Source of the DNA: SAR202 cluster bacterium
GTDB lineage: Bacteria > Chloroflexota > Dehalococcoidia > Lucifugimonadales > VGZY01
Reading direction: 5' to 3'
DNA length: 39,245 bases
Assembly: GCA_016872355.1 (NCBI GenBank)
Contig: VGZY01000023.1
Coordinates: 1 to 39,245, forward strand
Each line of letters starts with the position of its first letter. Position 1 is the first letter of the stretch. Under the pieces are notes generated by a model. The model searched no databases. It was not told the origin of the DNA and saw nothing but the letters and a program-made list of their open reading frames with translations. Positions 23,818 to 32,367 of the stretch are shown piece by piece. The position numbers and the translations under genes are program-made.

Positions 23818-24753
23818 ATGAACACCACTTCAAAAAGCAGAAGCTTCCTTTCTATCGCGGACCTATCCCCTGAAGATGTCCTAGCCACAGTCCGATTCGC
23901 AAAGCGCCTGAAGGACAGGGAGATTTCGCCGCGGCCGCTCGAGGGGAAGATAATTGCCCTGCTGTTCGAAAAGCCCTCCCTGCGCACCCGCGTGAGCTTC
24001 GAAGTGGGAATAAGGCAGCTCGGCGGAGAGTGCATCTACCTGTCGAAGGACGATGTTGGCCTGGGGGGCCGCGAGCCGGTCGCGGACGTGGCGCGCGTGC
24101 TGGACCGCTGGGTGGACGGCATCGTCGCCAGGGTTTTCGCCCACAGAAGCCTGGAGCTCCTGGCGCAGTACACGCGCATCCCCGTTGTGAACGCTCTCTC
24201 GGAGCTGGAGCACCCATGCCAGGCGATGGGCGACCTTCTCACCATTCTGGAGCACCGCGGAAAGCTGGCAGGCCAGCGCGTGGCCTATATCGGCGACGGC
24301 AACAACGTGGCGGCGAGCCTCGCGCTCGCTTGCGCCTCCGTGGGCGCGCACTTCGTTATCGCCGTGCCGCCTGCCCCCAAATACCAGATACCTGAGGCCA
24401 TCTGGGCGCTTGCCCTGCGCAGGACCCAGGAGAGCGGCAGCAGGCTGGAAGTCGTCCGGAAGCCCCAGGACGCGGCCGCCGGCGCGGACGTCGTCTACAC
24501 CGACGTGTGGGTGAGCATGGGACAGGAGCGCGAAAACGAAGCGCGCCTGAAGGCGTTCGCGGGCTACCAGGTCAACCCGGAGCTCATGGCGCTCGCCAAG
24601 CCCACAGCTATCTTCATGCACGATCTTCCGGCGCACCACGGACTGGAGGTCTCAGAGGGCATGCTGGACCACAAGACTTCCGTCGTCTTCGACCAGGCTG
24701 AGAACCGGCTGCACGGGCAGAAAGCCGTTCTGGTGGACCTTTTCTCCGCTTAG
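23818..24753 (+). CDS. argF: Ornithine carbamoyltransferase
   Basis: A 311-residue transcarbamylase making citrulline from ornithine and carbamoyl phosphate in arginine synthesis. The carbamoyl-phosphate loop SLRTR is at 54-58 (EKPSLRTRVSFE), HPCQAMGDLLT at 132-142, YIGDGNNVAASL at 158-169, and the ornithine loop DVWVSMGQE at 229-237. The C-terminal motif normally HCLPA is HDLPA here (268-272), so the Cys that contacts substrate in well-studied enzymes is an Asp. All else fits an active OTCase rather than aspartate carbamoyltransferase. No other arg gene is present; der follows with its own promoter. Confidence 0.93.
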   Translation: MNTTSKSRSFLSIADLSPEDVLATVRFAKRLKDREISPRPLEGKIIALLFEKPSLRTRVSFEVGIRQLGGECIYLSKDDVGLGGREPVADVARVLDRWVDGIVARVFAHRSLELLAQYTRIPVVNALSELEHPCQAMGDLLTILEHRGKLAGQRVAYIGDGNNVAASLALACASVGAHFVIAVPPAPKYQIPEAIWALALRRTQESGSRLEVVRKPQDAAAGADVVYTDVWVSMGQERENEARLKAFAGYQVNPELMALAKPTAIFMHDLPAHHGLEVSEGMLDHKTSVVFDQAENRLHGQKAVLVDLFSA

Positions 24754-24769
24754 GCCGGGCCGCGCATGG

Positions 24770-24778
24770 TGCGATAAT
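24770..24778 (+). promoter_or_regulatory. Extended -10 promoter for der-plsY-gpsA
   Basis: TGC-GATAAT, 41 bp before the der ATG. No clear -35. Confidence 0.5.
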
Positions 24779-24819
24779 AGTGTTGAGCCGCATTCATACC
24801 TTAGGATCCTGGCCTACCA

Positions 24820-26151
24820 ATGACCTTCCCTCCATCCAAGCCACTAGTCGCCATAGTGGGCCGTCCGAACGTTGGCAAGTCCACGCTCTTCAACCGGCTC
24901 ATCGGCATGAACCTGTCTATCGTTTCAGACGTTGCCGGCACTACGCGCGACCGCGTAACGGCTGAGACCGTCTGGGCGGACCACCCTTTTATTGTAGTCG
25001 ACACGGGCGGACTGGACGATTTCCCACAGACGGAGATGTGGAGCAAGATCAAGGGCCAGATCGATCTTGCGATCGACCAGGCGGACGTGATCGTGATGCT
25101 TGCCGACGCGGAGGCCGGCGCCACCGCGGCGGACCGCGATATAGCGGACGTCCTGCGCCGCACCGGCAAGCCCATCGTGCTGGCCGCCAACAAGTCCGAC
25201 AACGACAAGCGCGCCGCCCAGTCGGTTGAGTTCTATGAGCTTGGCCTCGGCGACCCCGTTGCCATCAGCGCCTACCACAACTACGGCATGGACGATCTGA
25301 TGGAGCGCGTTGTGGCCCTGTTCCCGGAGACCCCCGCCATACTGGAGGTCCCGGCGGACGTCAGGGTCGCAATTGTTGGCCGGACGAACGTCGGCAAGTC
25401 CGCCCTTTCGAATGCAATCTCCGGCCAGGAGCGCTCTGTTGTGAGCTCCGTTGCGGGGACAACGCGGGACGCCCTGGACACTCTCATAATGCACGACGAT
25501 AGGCGTGTGCTGCTGATCGACACGGCGGGGCTGCGCAAGCGGGGCAGCATAGAGCAGGGCATCGAGCAGTACAGCGCCCTCCGAACAGTCAGGGCTATCG
25601 ACCGCGCCGAGGTGGCCGTGCTGGTAATGGACGCCTCCGAGCTGGCGACTGCGCAGGACACCCACGTCGCTGGGTATGTCCTGGACTCGCACAAAGCCAT
25701 CGTTCTCGCCATCAACAAATGGGACCTGGCGAAGGATCTGGAGCTGACGAAGGAGGACGCCACGGCGAAGGTGCGCGAGCGGTTCAAGTTCCTTGCGTAC
25801 GCGCCGATCGTCTTCGTCTCCGCTGAAAGGCGGGAGGGCATCAAGGATCTGCTGTATACCGCGGTGAGGGTCTCTATCGAGTGGAACAAGGGCGTGCCGA
25901 GATACGGGCTTCGCCGGACGGTCCTGATGGCTGTCGCAAAGCACCCCCCTCAGCTCCACGGGCGGCAGCAGCTCAAGGTCTACGGCATCACCCAGGACCG
26001 GACGGGCCCGCCGAGCTTCACTTTCTATGTGAACAAGTCAGACCTTGTGCACTTTTCATACGAAAGGTATCTTGAGAAGGCTATCAGGGAGGAGTACGGT
26101 TTCGAGGGCAGCCCGCTGAGAATCCGGTTCAAGGGCCGAGGGGAGCAATAA
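24820..26151 (+). CDS. der: Ribosome-associated GTPase Der (EngA)
   Basis: A 443-residue GTPase with two tandem G domains, needed for 50S ribosome maturation. The first P-loop GRPNVGKS is at 14-21 and the second GRTNVGKS at about 190-197. DxxG motifs appear as VDTGGLD and IDTAGLRKRGSIE, and NKSD/NKWD specificity motifs are present in both domains. The C-terminal KH-like domain (about 350-443) ends RIRFKGRGEQ. The length is typical. The stop codon overlaps the plsY start (TAATG), so the two are coupled. It is the first gene of a three-gene operon with plsY and gpsA. Confidence 0.97.
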   Translation: MTFPPSKPLVAIVGRPNVGKSTLFNRLIGMNLSIVSDVAGTTRDRVTAETVWADHPFIVVDTGGLDDFPQTEMWSKIKGQIDLAIDQADVIVMLADAEAGATAADRDIADVLRRTGKPIVLAANKSDNDKRAAQSVEFYELGLGDPVAISAYHNYGMDDLMERVVALFPETPAILEVPADVRVAIVGRTNVGKSALSNAISGQERSVVSSVAGTTRDALDTLIMHDDRRVLLIDTAGLRKRGSIEQGIEQYSALRTVRAIDRAEVAVLVMDASELATAQDTHVAGYVLDSHKAIVLAINKWDLAKDLELTKEDATAKVRERFKFLAYAPIVFVSAERREGIKDLLYTAVRVSIEWNKGVPRYGLRRTVLMAVAKHPPQLHGRQQLKVYGITQDRTGPPSFTFYVNKSDLVHFSYERYLEKAIREEYGFEGSPLRIRFKGRGEQ

Positions 26152-26813
26152 TGCAAATCGCGCTGCTTGCGGCCGTCGGTTACCTGCTCGGCGCAGTGCC
26201 GTTCGGACTGATCGCCGGGTACCTGTTCGGCCGCACCGACGTCCGGCAGCACGGCAGCGGCAATACCGGCATGACGAACGTCATGAGAACGGTAGGCGTG
26301 AAGGCGGCGGTGCTGGTGCTGGTCCTGGATATGGGCAAGTGCGTGGCCGCGGTGCTTATCGCCCGCGCACTGACGGACTCCCCCGCGGCGGACGCCGCCG
26401 CCACCATCTCCGCCATGGTGGGCCACACCTGGTCTGTCTACCTGAAATTCAAGGGCGGCAAAGGCACCGCAACCGGCTGGGGCGGTCTGCTGGTCCTATC
26501 TCCCATCTCCGGGCTCGTCGCCACGGCGCTCGGGGTTGCCGTCGTCGCCGGCACTCGCTGGGTATCACTGGGGTCCATCGTTGCAGCCACGGTGGGCTCC
26601 GCGGTCCTCGTTGGCCTCTGCGTCACGGGTAACGCGCCTGGCCCGTATGCCTGGTTCGGCATCGTGGGCGCGCCGATTATCGTCTTCCGCCACAAGGACA
26701 ATATCCGCCGATTGATGAAAGGCGAAGAGCGCAAGCTGGGACAGAAGACCCCCGGCGCCGCTGTTCAGGCAGAGCCCCGGTCGCGAGGAGTGCGATGGCC
26801 CGGATCGGTATAG
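26151..26813 (+). CDS. plsY: Glycerol-3-phosphate acyltransferase PlsY
   Basis: A 220-residue inner-membrane enzyme that acylates glycerol 3-phosphate with acyl phosphate to start phospholipid synthesis. The three PlsY motifs are visible: GSGNTGMTNVMRTVG (about 36-50), FKGGKGTATGWG (about 100-111) and FRHKDNIRRLMKGEERKLG (about 181-199). Five or so membrane helices are predicted from hydrophobic segments. A polar tail of about 20 residues follows the usual end. GMTN replaces the more common GATN. It overlaps der by 1 base and gpsA by 19 bases; gpsA makes its substrate. Confidence 0.95.
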   Translation: MQIALLAAVGYLLGAVPFGLIAGYLFGRTDVRQHGSGNTGMTNVMRTVGVKAAVLVLVLDMGKCVAAVLIARALTDSPAADAAATISAMVGHTWSVYLKFKGGKGTATGWGGLLVLSPISGLVATALGVAVVAGTRWVSLGSIVAATVGSAVLVGLCVTGNAPGPYAWFGIVGAPIIVFRHKDNIRRLMKGEERKLGQKTPGAAVQAEPRSRGVRWPGSV

Positions 26814-27820
26814 TCGGCGCAACGAGCTGGGGCACCACGCTGGGTATTGTGGCCGCGCGCAACGGCTCGGAAGTACGCCTGCTCGCCAGGTCGAAAGACG
26901 AGGCCGACGGCCTGCAAGCCTCGCGGGAGAACCCGCGGTTCTTGCCGGGGGCTATGTTCCCAGACTCCATGCGGGTCGAATCGTCCCCTTCCGAGGCTCT
27001 CGCCGGCGCTGATGTCGTCATAATTGCCGTGCCTTCAAGGACGATGCGCGACAACGTACGCGCAATCCGCGAATGCCTGGAAGAAAATGCCGTCCTGCTG
27101 AGCGCCTCAAAGGGCCTCGAAATCAGCTCCGGCAAGCGTATGAGCCAGGTGCTGGCAGAAGAGCTCCCCAAATCGCTCCACGGCCGTATTTGCGCCCTGT
27201 CCGGCCCCAATCTCGCGGGCGAGATCATTCAGGGCAAGCCGTCGTCTACGGTCGTCGCTTCAAAAAACCTTGAAGCTGCAAGAGCAGCACAGGCCGCCCT
27301 CACCTCGAACCGTTTCAGGGTGTACACGAATACCGATATCGTGGGCGTTGAGCTTGGCGGGGCGCTGAAAAACATCATCGCACTTGGCGCGGGAATATGT
27401 GACGGGCTGGATGTTGGCGACAACGCCAAGGCCGCTTTCATGACGCGGGGGCTTGCGGAGATCGCCCGGCTCGGCGTCGCCGCGGGGGCTGAGGCTATCA
27501 CCATGGCCGGGCTGGCCGGTATGGGCGACCTTATAGCCACGTGCTCGAGCCCGCTGAGTCGCAACCACTATGTGGGCGTGGAGCTCGCGAAGGGGCGGAC
27601 GCTCAAAGAGATACGCAACTCCATGAAGAACATCGCCGAAGGGGTGGACACAACGGCGGCCGCGGTGGAAATGGCGGCCCGGCTCAGAGTAGACTTGCCG
27701 ATTGCGCGCGTCACCTACAGGGTGCTCTTCGAAGACCTGCCCATTGGGCAAGCGATTGCGGAGCTAATGGGCCGCCCTCCGAGCCCGGAGTGGTCGGGCA
27801 TCGAAGCCGAAGGCCGCTAG
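26795..27820 (+). CDS. gpsA: Glycerol-3-phosphate dehydrogenase [NAD(P)+]
   Basis: A 341-residue enzyme reducing dihydroxyacetone phosphate to sn-glycerol 3-phosphate, the substrate of PlsY. The dinucleotide-binding loop IGIVGATSWGTTLG is at 4-17 (GATSWG for the usual GAGxWG). Other marks: ALSGPNLAGEI (about 129-139), the catalytic Lys in ELGGALKNIIALGAGI (about 185-200), and AGMGDLIATCSSPLSRN (about 236-252), the polyol-phosphate signature. It ends in a TAG that shares a CTAG palindrome with the convergent rsmE stop. The plsY-gpsA order makes a compact phospholipid-precursor unit. Confidence 0.96.
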   Translation: MARIGIVGATSWGTTLGIVAARNGSEVRLLARSKDEADGLQASRENPRFLPGAMFPDSMRVESSPSEALAGADVVIIAVPSRTMRDNVRAIRECLEENAVLLSASKGLEISSGKRMSQVLAEELPKSLHGRICALSGPNLAGEIIQGKPSSTVVASKNLEAARAAQAALTSNRFRVYTNTDIVGVELGGALKNIIALGAGICDGLDVGDNAKAAFMTRGLAEIARLGVAAGAEAITMAGLAGMGDLIATCSSPLSRNHYVGVELAKGRTLKEIRNSMKNIAEGVDTTAAAVEMAARLRVDLPIARVTYRVLFEDLPIGQAIAELMGRPPSPEWSGIEAEGR

Positions 27821-28563
27821 GACCCCAGCTCGCCCAGCTCATACATTACGGCGGATACAGCCGCTATCGAGGCGGTGTCCGCCCGCATGATGCGCCGCCC
27901 CAGAGTAACAGGGGTTGCTCCCCTCCCCTTCGCCGTCTCAACCTCCGCCGCGGTGAACCCGCCCTCAGGGCCGATCAGGATGCCCACGCCCCGGGCGTAG
28001 CGTTCGCGATTGCCGGCCAGCTCCGTCCGGAGGCCGCGCGCCGCCTCTTCCTCCCACGGAATAATGGCCGACGCGCCCGCCATTTCGCACGCTTCCGCGA
28101 AGGTCACCGGGCCGTGGACCTCCGGCAGCCGTCCCCGGCGGGAAACCTCCGAGGCTTCCTTAACGATCCTGCTCCAACGCTCCCGCCGCTTTCCGGCCCA
28201 TGCCGGACCACCATCCTGCGGCAGCATCCTTTCTGAGAAGAACGGCACGAAGGCCGACACGCCCAACTCCGTGCACTTCTGCAGTACCGTGTCCAGCTTG
28301 TCGCCCTTCAGCAAGGCGGCGAAGAGCGTTACGGGGACCGCGGCGTCTCCTTGCGCGGCCCTCTTCGCGGTGACCACGCCCTCCACACGCCCCTGGTGTA
28401 CGTCGGTCAGAGAAAGCTCGTACTCCAGCCCTGCGCCGTCCAGCAATACAACTTTCTCCCCTGCTCGCAGGCGGAGGACGCGGGCTATCTGGTGGGCGAC
28501 ATCCCCTTCGAGCATCGCCCGCGAGCCGGAAATCGCGGTGTGGCCCACGAAGAAGCGGTGCAT
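27817..28563 (-). CDS. rsmE: 16S rRNA (uracil1498-N3)-methyltransferase
   Basis: A 248-residue SPOUT-fold methyltransferase that methylates U1498 of 16S rRNA. It begins MHRFFVGH, the usual RsmE start; a longer open frame upstream lies in prmA and is rejected. The N-terminal PUA-like part (1-70) has HQIARVLRLRAGEKVVLLDG. The SAM knot shows LIGPEGGFTAAEVETAK and LGRRIMRADTASIAAV, where the family usually has LGxRILRxETA. It starts 1 bp after the prmA stop on the same strand, a common pairing. Convergent with gpsA with overlapping stop codons. Confidence 0.95.
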   Translation of the reverse strand: MHRFFVGHTAISGSRAMLEGDVAHQIARVLRLRAGEKVVLLDGAGLEYELSLTDVHQGRVEGVVTAKRAAQGDAAVPVTLFAALLKGDKLDTVLQKCTELGVSAFVPFFSERMLPQDGGPAWAGKRRERWSRIVKEASEVSRRGRLPEVHGPVTFAEACEMAGASAIIPWEEEAARGLRTELAGNRERYARGVGILIGPEGGFTAAEVETAKGRGATPVTLGRRIMRADTASIAAVSAVMYELGELGS

Positions 28564-28564
28564 G

Positions 28565-29467
28565 TCAAGACACCGTCGCCAGCATGCACACCCAATCGCC
28601 GTCCACCTCAGTGCGCTCCACGTTCGCCCCAGCCTCTTCGAGCCGCTTCGCCACCCCGTCCGCGTGCTCTGCCAGCACACCGGATACGATGAGCCGCCCT
28701 CCCGGCTTCGCGGCCTCAGTCATATGGTCCGAAAGCTCCTTCACTACTTTCGCAGAGATGTTCGCGACGACGATGTCGAAGCTCTTTGCGGGCGCCCGAT
28801 GGTCCGGCAGGCTGGCGTTGTACTGCCGAGTTGTTGCGGATACGCCGTTCTGCGCGACATTGCGATTGGCCACGGTGGCCGCCATCTCGTCGATCTCCAG
28901 CCCAACAACGCTCGATGCGCCCAGCTTGGCGGCCGAGATGGAAAGGATGCCAGAGCCGCTGCCTACGTCGAGCACGGCGCAACCAGGCTGCACAGTCTCT
29001 TCCAGCATCTGCAGGCACATCCGCGTCGTTGGGTGGTGGCCCGTCCCGAACGCCATGCCGCGGTCGAGCTCGATCACGACTTCGCCAGGCTTCGCCTCGT
29101 GCTGCCGCCAGGTGGGCACTATTACCGTGCGCCTCCCGATCTTGAGGACATGAAAATGCTGCTTCCACGCCTCCTGCCAGTCCTTCTCGTCTACCTCCGC
29201 CTGGCGGAGCCCGGAGATAGGGGCCAGGTAGGCGACAAGCCGCACGCCCACGTCGATGCGCGCACGGCGGTCGTCCGTCGTGGAATCGATCGGCAGGTAC
29301 GTCTTTATCCTCACCGATTCGCTCTTCGGAGGGGCCTCGCCCTCGTCCGGGTTGAAGCCGCCCCCCTCCTCGATGGCAACACCGCCATGGCCGTACTTGT
29401 AAAAGATCTCCGTAAGGGGCTCAACGAACTCCGGCGGAGAATCGACGCTCAACTCAATCCACTTCAA
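28565..29467 (-). CDS. prmA: Ribosomal protein L11 methyltransferase PrmA
   Basis: A 300-residue methyltransferase that trimethylates ribosomal protein L11. An N-terminal L11-binding domain (KWIELSVDSPPEFVEPL, and DWQEAWKQHFHVLKIG near 90-105) precedes the SAM domain, with GMAFGTGHHPTTRMCL, motif I VLDVGSGSGILSISAAKLG and the NISAKVVKEL strand. The start is TTG 29467, with an AGAGGA-type Shine-Dalgarno about 7 bases upstream. Sequence beyond it in frame runs into palindromic repeats and does not look like PrmA. It forms an operon with rsmE. Confidence 0.94.
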   Translation of the reverse strand: MKWIELSVDSPPEFVEPLTEIFYKYGHGGVAIEEGGGFNPDEGEAPPKSESVRIKTYLPIDSTTDDRRARIDVGVRLVAYLAPISGLRQAEVDEKDWQEAWKQHFHVLKIGRRTVIVPTWRQHEAKPGEVVIELDRGMAFGTGHHPTTRMCLQMLEETVQPGCAVLDVGSGSGILSISAAKLGASSVVGLEIDEMAATVANRNVAQNGVSATTRQYNASLPDHRAPAKSFDIVVANISAKVVKELSDHMTEAAKPGGRLIVSGVLAEHADGVAKRLEEAGANVERTEVDGDWVCMLATVS

Positions 29468-29534
29468 TTGGGTTTCCTCTTCAATAATTGTATCGGGGGC
29501 AGACCTATTGCATATCTGGTGGCGTTGACTTCGT

Positions 29535-29614
29535 AGGGGCGCACAGCAGTGCGCCCCTGCCTGCCTACGATTGCGATTGCTATTACAACGGCCGGGCGCA
29601 CTGCTGTGCGCCCC
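29535..29614. repeat. Paired inverted palindromes (GGGCGCAC element)
   Basis: Copy A (29535-29558) is a palindrome of AGGGGCGCAC and GTGCGCCCCT around AGCA. Copy B (29594-29613) is GGGCGCAC-TGCT-GTGCGCCC. Each is a hairpin, and B is the reverse complement of the core of A, so the whole 80 bp is also one large inverted repeat with about 35 bp in the middle. It lies in the prmA-dnaJ gap and resembles small dispersed or MITE-like elements. Confidence 0.7.
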
Positions 29615-29707
29615 TGCGAAATCGGCGCCTCTCGCATACCTACCCGTTAGTTGCGAACGTTCAATCCGCGGCCGCACCTCGAGGCACAACCACCCCAATC
29701 ACAGATC

Positions 29708-29733
29708 GAAGGGTCCCGATATTGGGACCCTTC
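29708..29733. terminator. Terminator after dnaJ
   Basis: GAAGGGTCCC and GGGACCCTTC pair over 10 bp around GATATT, 18 bp past the dnaJ stop on the minus strand. T-runs are weak, so termination is likely but not certain. Confidence 0.65.
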
Positions 29734-29750
29734 TAAGACAGACCGTCTTT

Positions 29751-30902
29751 CTAATCTTTCTCCGGCTCGCTCGCGAAGCTCTTCTTGAGTTTGTCGAACC
29801 ACCGCTTGTCGTGCTTGTTGTCGCGTTCATTCGTCTGGGAGCCGAAGGTCCTGGCGAGCTGCCGCATGAGGTTCTTCTGCTCTTCCGTCAGCGTCCTTGG
29901 CGTCTCCACGATCATCAGCACCATGATGTCGCCGCGCTGCTTCTTGCTTCCCAAATGAGGAATGCCCGCTCCCTTGATCCGCAGGATATCCCCGGTCTCC
30001 GTGCCTGGAGGCACCTCGAGCGGCGACTCGCCCTCAAGCGTCGGCACTTTGAGCGACGATCCAAGGGCGGCCTGGGCGATATTTACCTTTTGATTGAGTA
30101 CGAGTTCGTAGCCTTCCCTGCGGAACAACGGATGGTTTTTCACACGTACGACTACGTAGAGATCCCCCGCCGCCCCCCCATTAAATCCCGGCTCTCCCTC
30201 GCCCGTGAGGCGGATCTGCGTGCCGGACTCGATACCCGCGGGCACGGTGACGACCATCTTTCGGTTCTTCACCTCTCGGCCCGCGCCGCGGCATGCCTTG
30301 CAGGGATCGCTGATCACGCTGCCCTCACCCCTGCACATTCCACACGGTACTACCTGGACAAACTGCCCGAATATACTCTGGTGCGCTCTACGTACCTGCC
30401 CCTGCCCATTGCAGTCCGGGCACGTCGCCGCCTTTGCGCCGGGCTCGCTGCGGGCGCCTTTGCAGGCGGAACAGACTTCCGTGCGGCGGACGTTGATCTC
30501 CTCTTCCGTCCCGAAAACCGCCTTCTCGAACGGCACGGTGATGCCCGCCTGCAGGTCGGCGCCGCGCCGTGCTGCGTGGGCCGAGCGGGCGCCTGCGCCC
30601 CCGAAGAAGGCATCGAAAATGTCTCCGAAGCCGCCGAAGTTCTCAAAGCCGTCAAAGCCGCGCGCGCCGCCGTTCTGGGCCGCTGCGTGGCCGAACCTAT
30701 CGTAGTCCGAGCGCCTCTTGGCATCGCTCAGGACCTGGTAGGCCTCGTTGATCTCTTTGAACTTTTCCGCGGCGTCGACGTTCTTGTTGCGGTCCGGGTG
30801 GTGCTCGAGCGCGAGTTTTCGGAAAGCTTTCCGGATGTCTTCCTCGGAAGCCTCACGGGCGACACCAAGGACTTCATAGTAGTCGCGTTTGCTTGTTGTC
30901 AT
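29751..30902 (-). CDS. dnaJ: Chaperone protein DnaJ (class I)
   Basis: A 383-residue full-length Hsp40 that delivers substrates to DnaK. The J domain (1-70) has HPD at 35-37, the Gly/Phe-rich region spans about 78-105, and four zinc-binding repeats lie at 144-208: [32 protein letters not shown]. The first repeat ends in Arg instead of the usual Gly, but all eight Cys remain. The C-terminal domains follow to about 350, then a charged tail. Distinct from the zinc-less DnaJ-like protein at 6604-7488. Monocistronic here, with no dnaK/grpE neighbours. Confidence 0.96.
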   Translation of the reverse strand: MTTSKRDYYEVLGVAREASEEDIRKAFRKLALEHHPDRNKNVDAAEKFKEINEAYQVLSDAKRRSDYDRFGHAAAQNGGARGFDGFENFGGFGDIFDAFFGGAGARSAHAARRGADLQAGITVPFEKAVFGTEEEINVRRTEVCSACKGARSEPGAKAATCPDCNGQGQVRRAHQSIFGQFVQVVPCGMCRGEGSVISDPCKACRGAGREVKNRKMVVTVPAGIESGTQIRLTGEGEPGFNGGAAGDLYVVVRVKNHPLFRREGYELVLNQKVNIAQAALGSSLKVPTLEGESPLEVPPGTETGDILRIKGAGIPHLGSKKQRGDIMVLMIVETPRTLTEEQKNLMRQLARTFGSQTNERDNKHDKRWFDKLKKSFASEPEKD

Positions 30903-30932
30903 ACCTGTTCTGATAAGGAAAATCTAAAGACC

Positions 30933-30961
30933 ATTATATTCAGGCGGCGATAGCCCAACAA
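30933..30961 (-). promoter_or_regulatory. dnaJ promoter
   Basis: The minus strand reads TTGTTG, 17 bp, TATAAT, with the -10 some 30 bp before the dnaJ ATG. The -35 is a partial match. No HAIR or CIRCE operator was seen around it. Confidence 0.6.
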
Positions 30962-31004
30962 GGCAACCGGCGTTCGCGCAGGCGCGTGCTATCCGTCGCA
31001 AAGA

Positions 31005-31044
31005 GTGAGGGCGCCGCGCGTGAAATGCTGCGCGACGCCCTCAC
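31005..31044. terminator. Terminator after the 386-residue surface protein
   Basis: GTGAGGGCG pairs with CGCCCTCAC, extended by CGCGC/GCGCG after one mismatch; a CTCTTT tract follows on the minus strand, 36 bp after the stop of the 31080-32240 gene. The outer arm resembles the GTGAGGG motif in the repeat near position 150, so it may also be an intergenic repeat. Confidence 0.6.
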
Positions 31045-31079
31045 GACAGACCCGGAGGGTCTGCTCAAAGGCGCATTGA

Positions 31080-32240
31080 CTAGAACCGGCCGCGGAACCT
31101 GCGGATGCCGAAGACCAGCCCGACTGGCGCTATCAGCAGGAGCATGTTCGCGAGCCCGACGGCCAGAGGCGTCGCCCTGGCATGGCAGACGAGATATCGA
31201 GCGTTGTTGGGCTGGAGATCACTGCCGCTATCGGCCGGGGCTGTGGTCGTCGTCGCAATTACCGTGGGCGAGCCCTGAGTATCGGGCGTGGCCGCCGGGG
31301 CCGTTGCCGTTGCCGTTGCCGGCGCCGCTGTCGCCGTGGGCGTCGCCGGAACAGCCGTGGCGGTGGGAGTCGGAGGCTCGACGGTCGCCGTCGGCGGCAC
31401 GGGTGTGGACGTAACCGTCGGCGGGACCGGCGTGGCGGTCGGCGGCTCAGGCGTAGGCGTGGAAAGCCCGGTGAAGACGACGCCAAAGTTGTTCTCAAAC
31501 GCGCCGCTAACGAACCTTGCGGTCGTACTAGACTTCATGCCGTTCAAGAAAAACTCGATGGGCTTGCCGATATACTTCGGGTTGCCCGGCGCGAGGACCA
31601 GGTTGACGTACCGGTCGCCATTGACTACGGCGGGTGCAGACTCGTAGTCCTCGATCCTCGCGATCAGAACGGCGCCCGAAGGCACCCTGCCTCCCACAAC
31701 GGCGATCTGCCCGGAGAACACCGCAGGATTGGCAACCTGCGGCGTAGGCGTGAATATCGGCGTGTTGGTCGGCACCGGCGTGAGCGTCGGCGTAGGGGTG
31801 ATGGTCGGAGTCGCACTTGGCGTGGGTGTCGGAGTCGGAATGCCTGCAAAGGTCAGGTTGAACCCGCTTTTGAAAGCCTCGGTCGACGGGCCGTATTTGA
31901 CCACGACCCTGTCCGTCTGGGTGGCCCGGTCTGGAGAGCCGTCCAAGTGGAAGGTGATCAGCGCGTTGTTAAAAGTGTCGTCGGGCACAGATACCAGCAA
32001 ATTGGAATAGGTGCCGTTCTTCACCTGTATTGGCTCCGACTGGTAGCGAGTGTCTATGCGCGCAACAACGTAGTGGCCGTCGGGAACCGGCTGGCCGCCG
32101 GCCGTGATGTTGCCGGTGTAGCTTTGCGGAAATATAGGCGGCGACTGGGCGTTGGCCGAGCCGGCCGCGGTTGCCGCTGAAATAGTCGCGAATAGAAATG
32201 CGGATACTACTGCAAAAAGAGTTGTCCTAATCACCATCAT
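31080..32240 (-). CDS. Secreted surface protein with duplicated domain and Thr/Pro linkers
   Basis: A 386-residue exported protein of no named family. A signal peptide (about 1-31, ending SANAQ) is followed by a beta-rich domain (about 36-133, containing YTGNITAGGQPVPDG and ITFHLDG), a TPTPT linker (about 135-168), and a second copy of the domain (about 170-262, FSGQIAVVGGRVPSG and IEFFLNG). A long Thr/Pro/Ala-rich stretch (about 263-340) follows. The C-terminus has one hydrophobic helix (LAVGLANMLLLIAPVGLVFG) ending in RRFRGRF, so the protein is probably anchored in the membrane with its domains outside. The Thr/Pro region could be O-glycosylated (inference). It is 128 bp downstream of the 904-residue surface protein gene. 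Confidence 0.8.
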   Translation of the reverse strand: MMVIRTTLFAVVSAFLFATISAATAAGSANAQSPPIFPQSYTGNITAGGQPVPDGHYVVARIDTRYQSEPIQVKNGTYSNLLVSVPDDTFNNALITFHLDGSPDRATQTDRVVVKYGPSTEAFKSGFNLTFAGIPTPTPTPSATPTITPTPTLTPVPTNTPIFTPTPQVANPAVFSGQIAVVGGRVPSGAVLIARIEDYESAPAVVNGDRYVNLVLAPGNPKYIGKPIEFFLNGMKSSTTARFVSGAFENNFGVVFTGLSTPTPEPPTATPVPPTVTSTPVPPTATVEPPTPTATAVPATPTATAAPATATATAPAATPDTQGSPTVIATTTTAPADSGSDLQPNNARYLVCHARATPLAVGLANMLLLIAPVGLVFGIRRFRGRF

Positions 32241-32292
32241 GCCTCCCGTGAATTGCGTCCCGGCCCCGTTTTGACGGGGTAGAAGCTATGTA

Positions 32293-32335
32293 AAACAGGA
32301 CCTCCCTCCAATTATATCGGAGGGAGGTCCTGTTT
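32293..32335. terminator. Strong bidirectional terminator between surface-protein genes
   Basis: A perfect 17-bp stem (AAACAGGACCTCCCTCC with its complement) around a 9-base loop. It lies after the stop of the 904-residue gene on the minus strand and before the next gene, so the two are probably transcribed separately. Confidence 0.88.
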
Positions 32336-32367
32336 ACTAACTTTCGGGCCTAATCGCTACTCGGCGC

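Noticed and set aside
28010-29536. 508-codon plus-strand frame opposite rsmE and prmA
   Set aside because: A shadow of two clear genes with no family resemblance.
29535-29614. CRISPR array
   Set aside because: Only two palindromic units in opposite orientation, with one spacer-like gap and no cas genes.
29571-30953. 460-codon plus-strand frame opposite dnaJ
   Set aside because: Antisense to a full-length DnaJ; the composition is that of a shadow frame.
31288-31647. Gly/Val-rich repeat frame on the plus strand
   Set aside because: It mirrors the Thr/Pro/Ala-coding tract of the surface protein; the repeats are a by-product of that low-complexity DNA.
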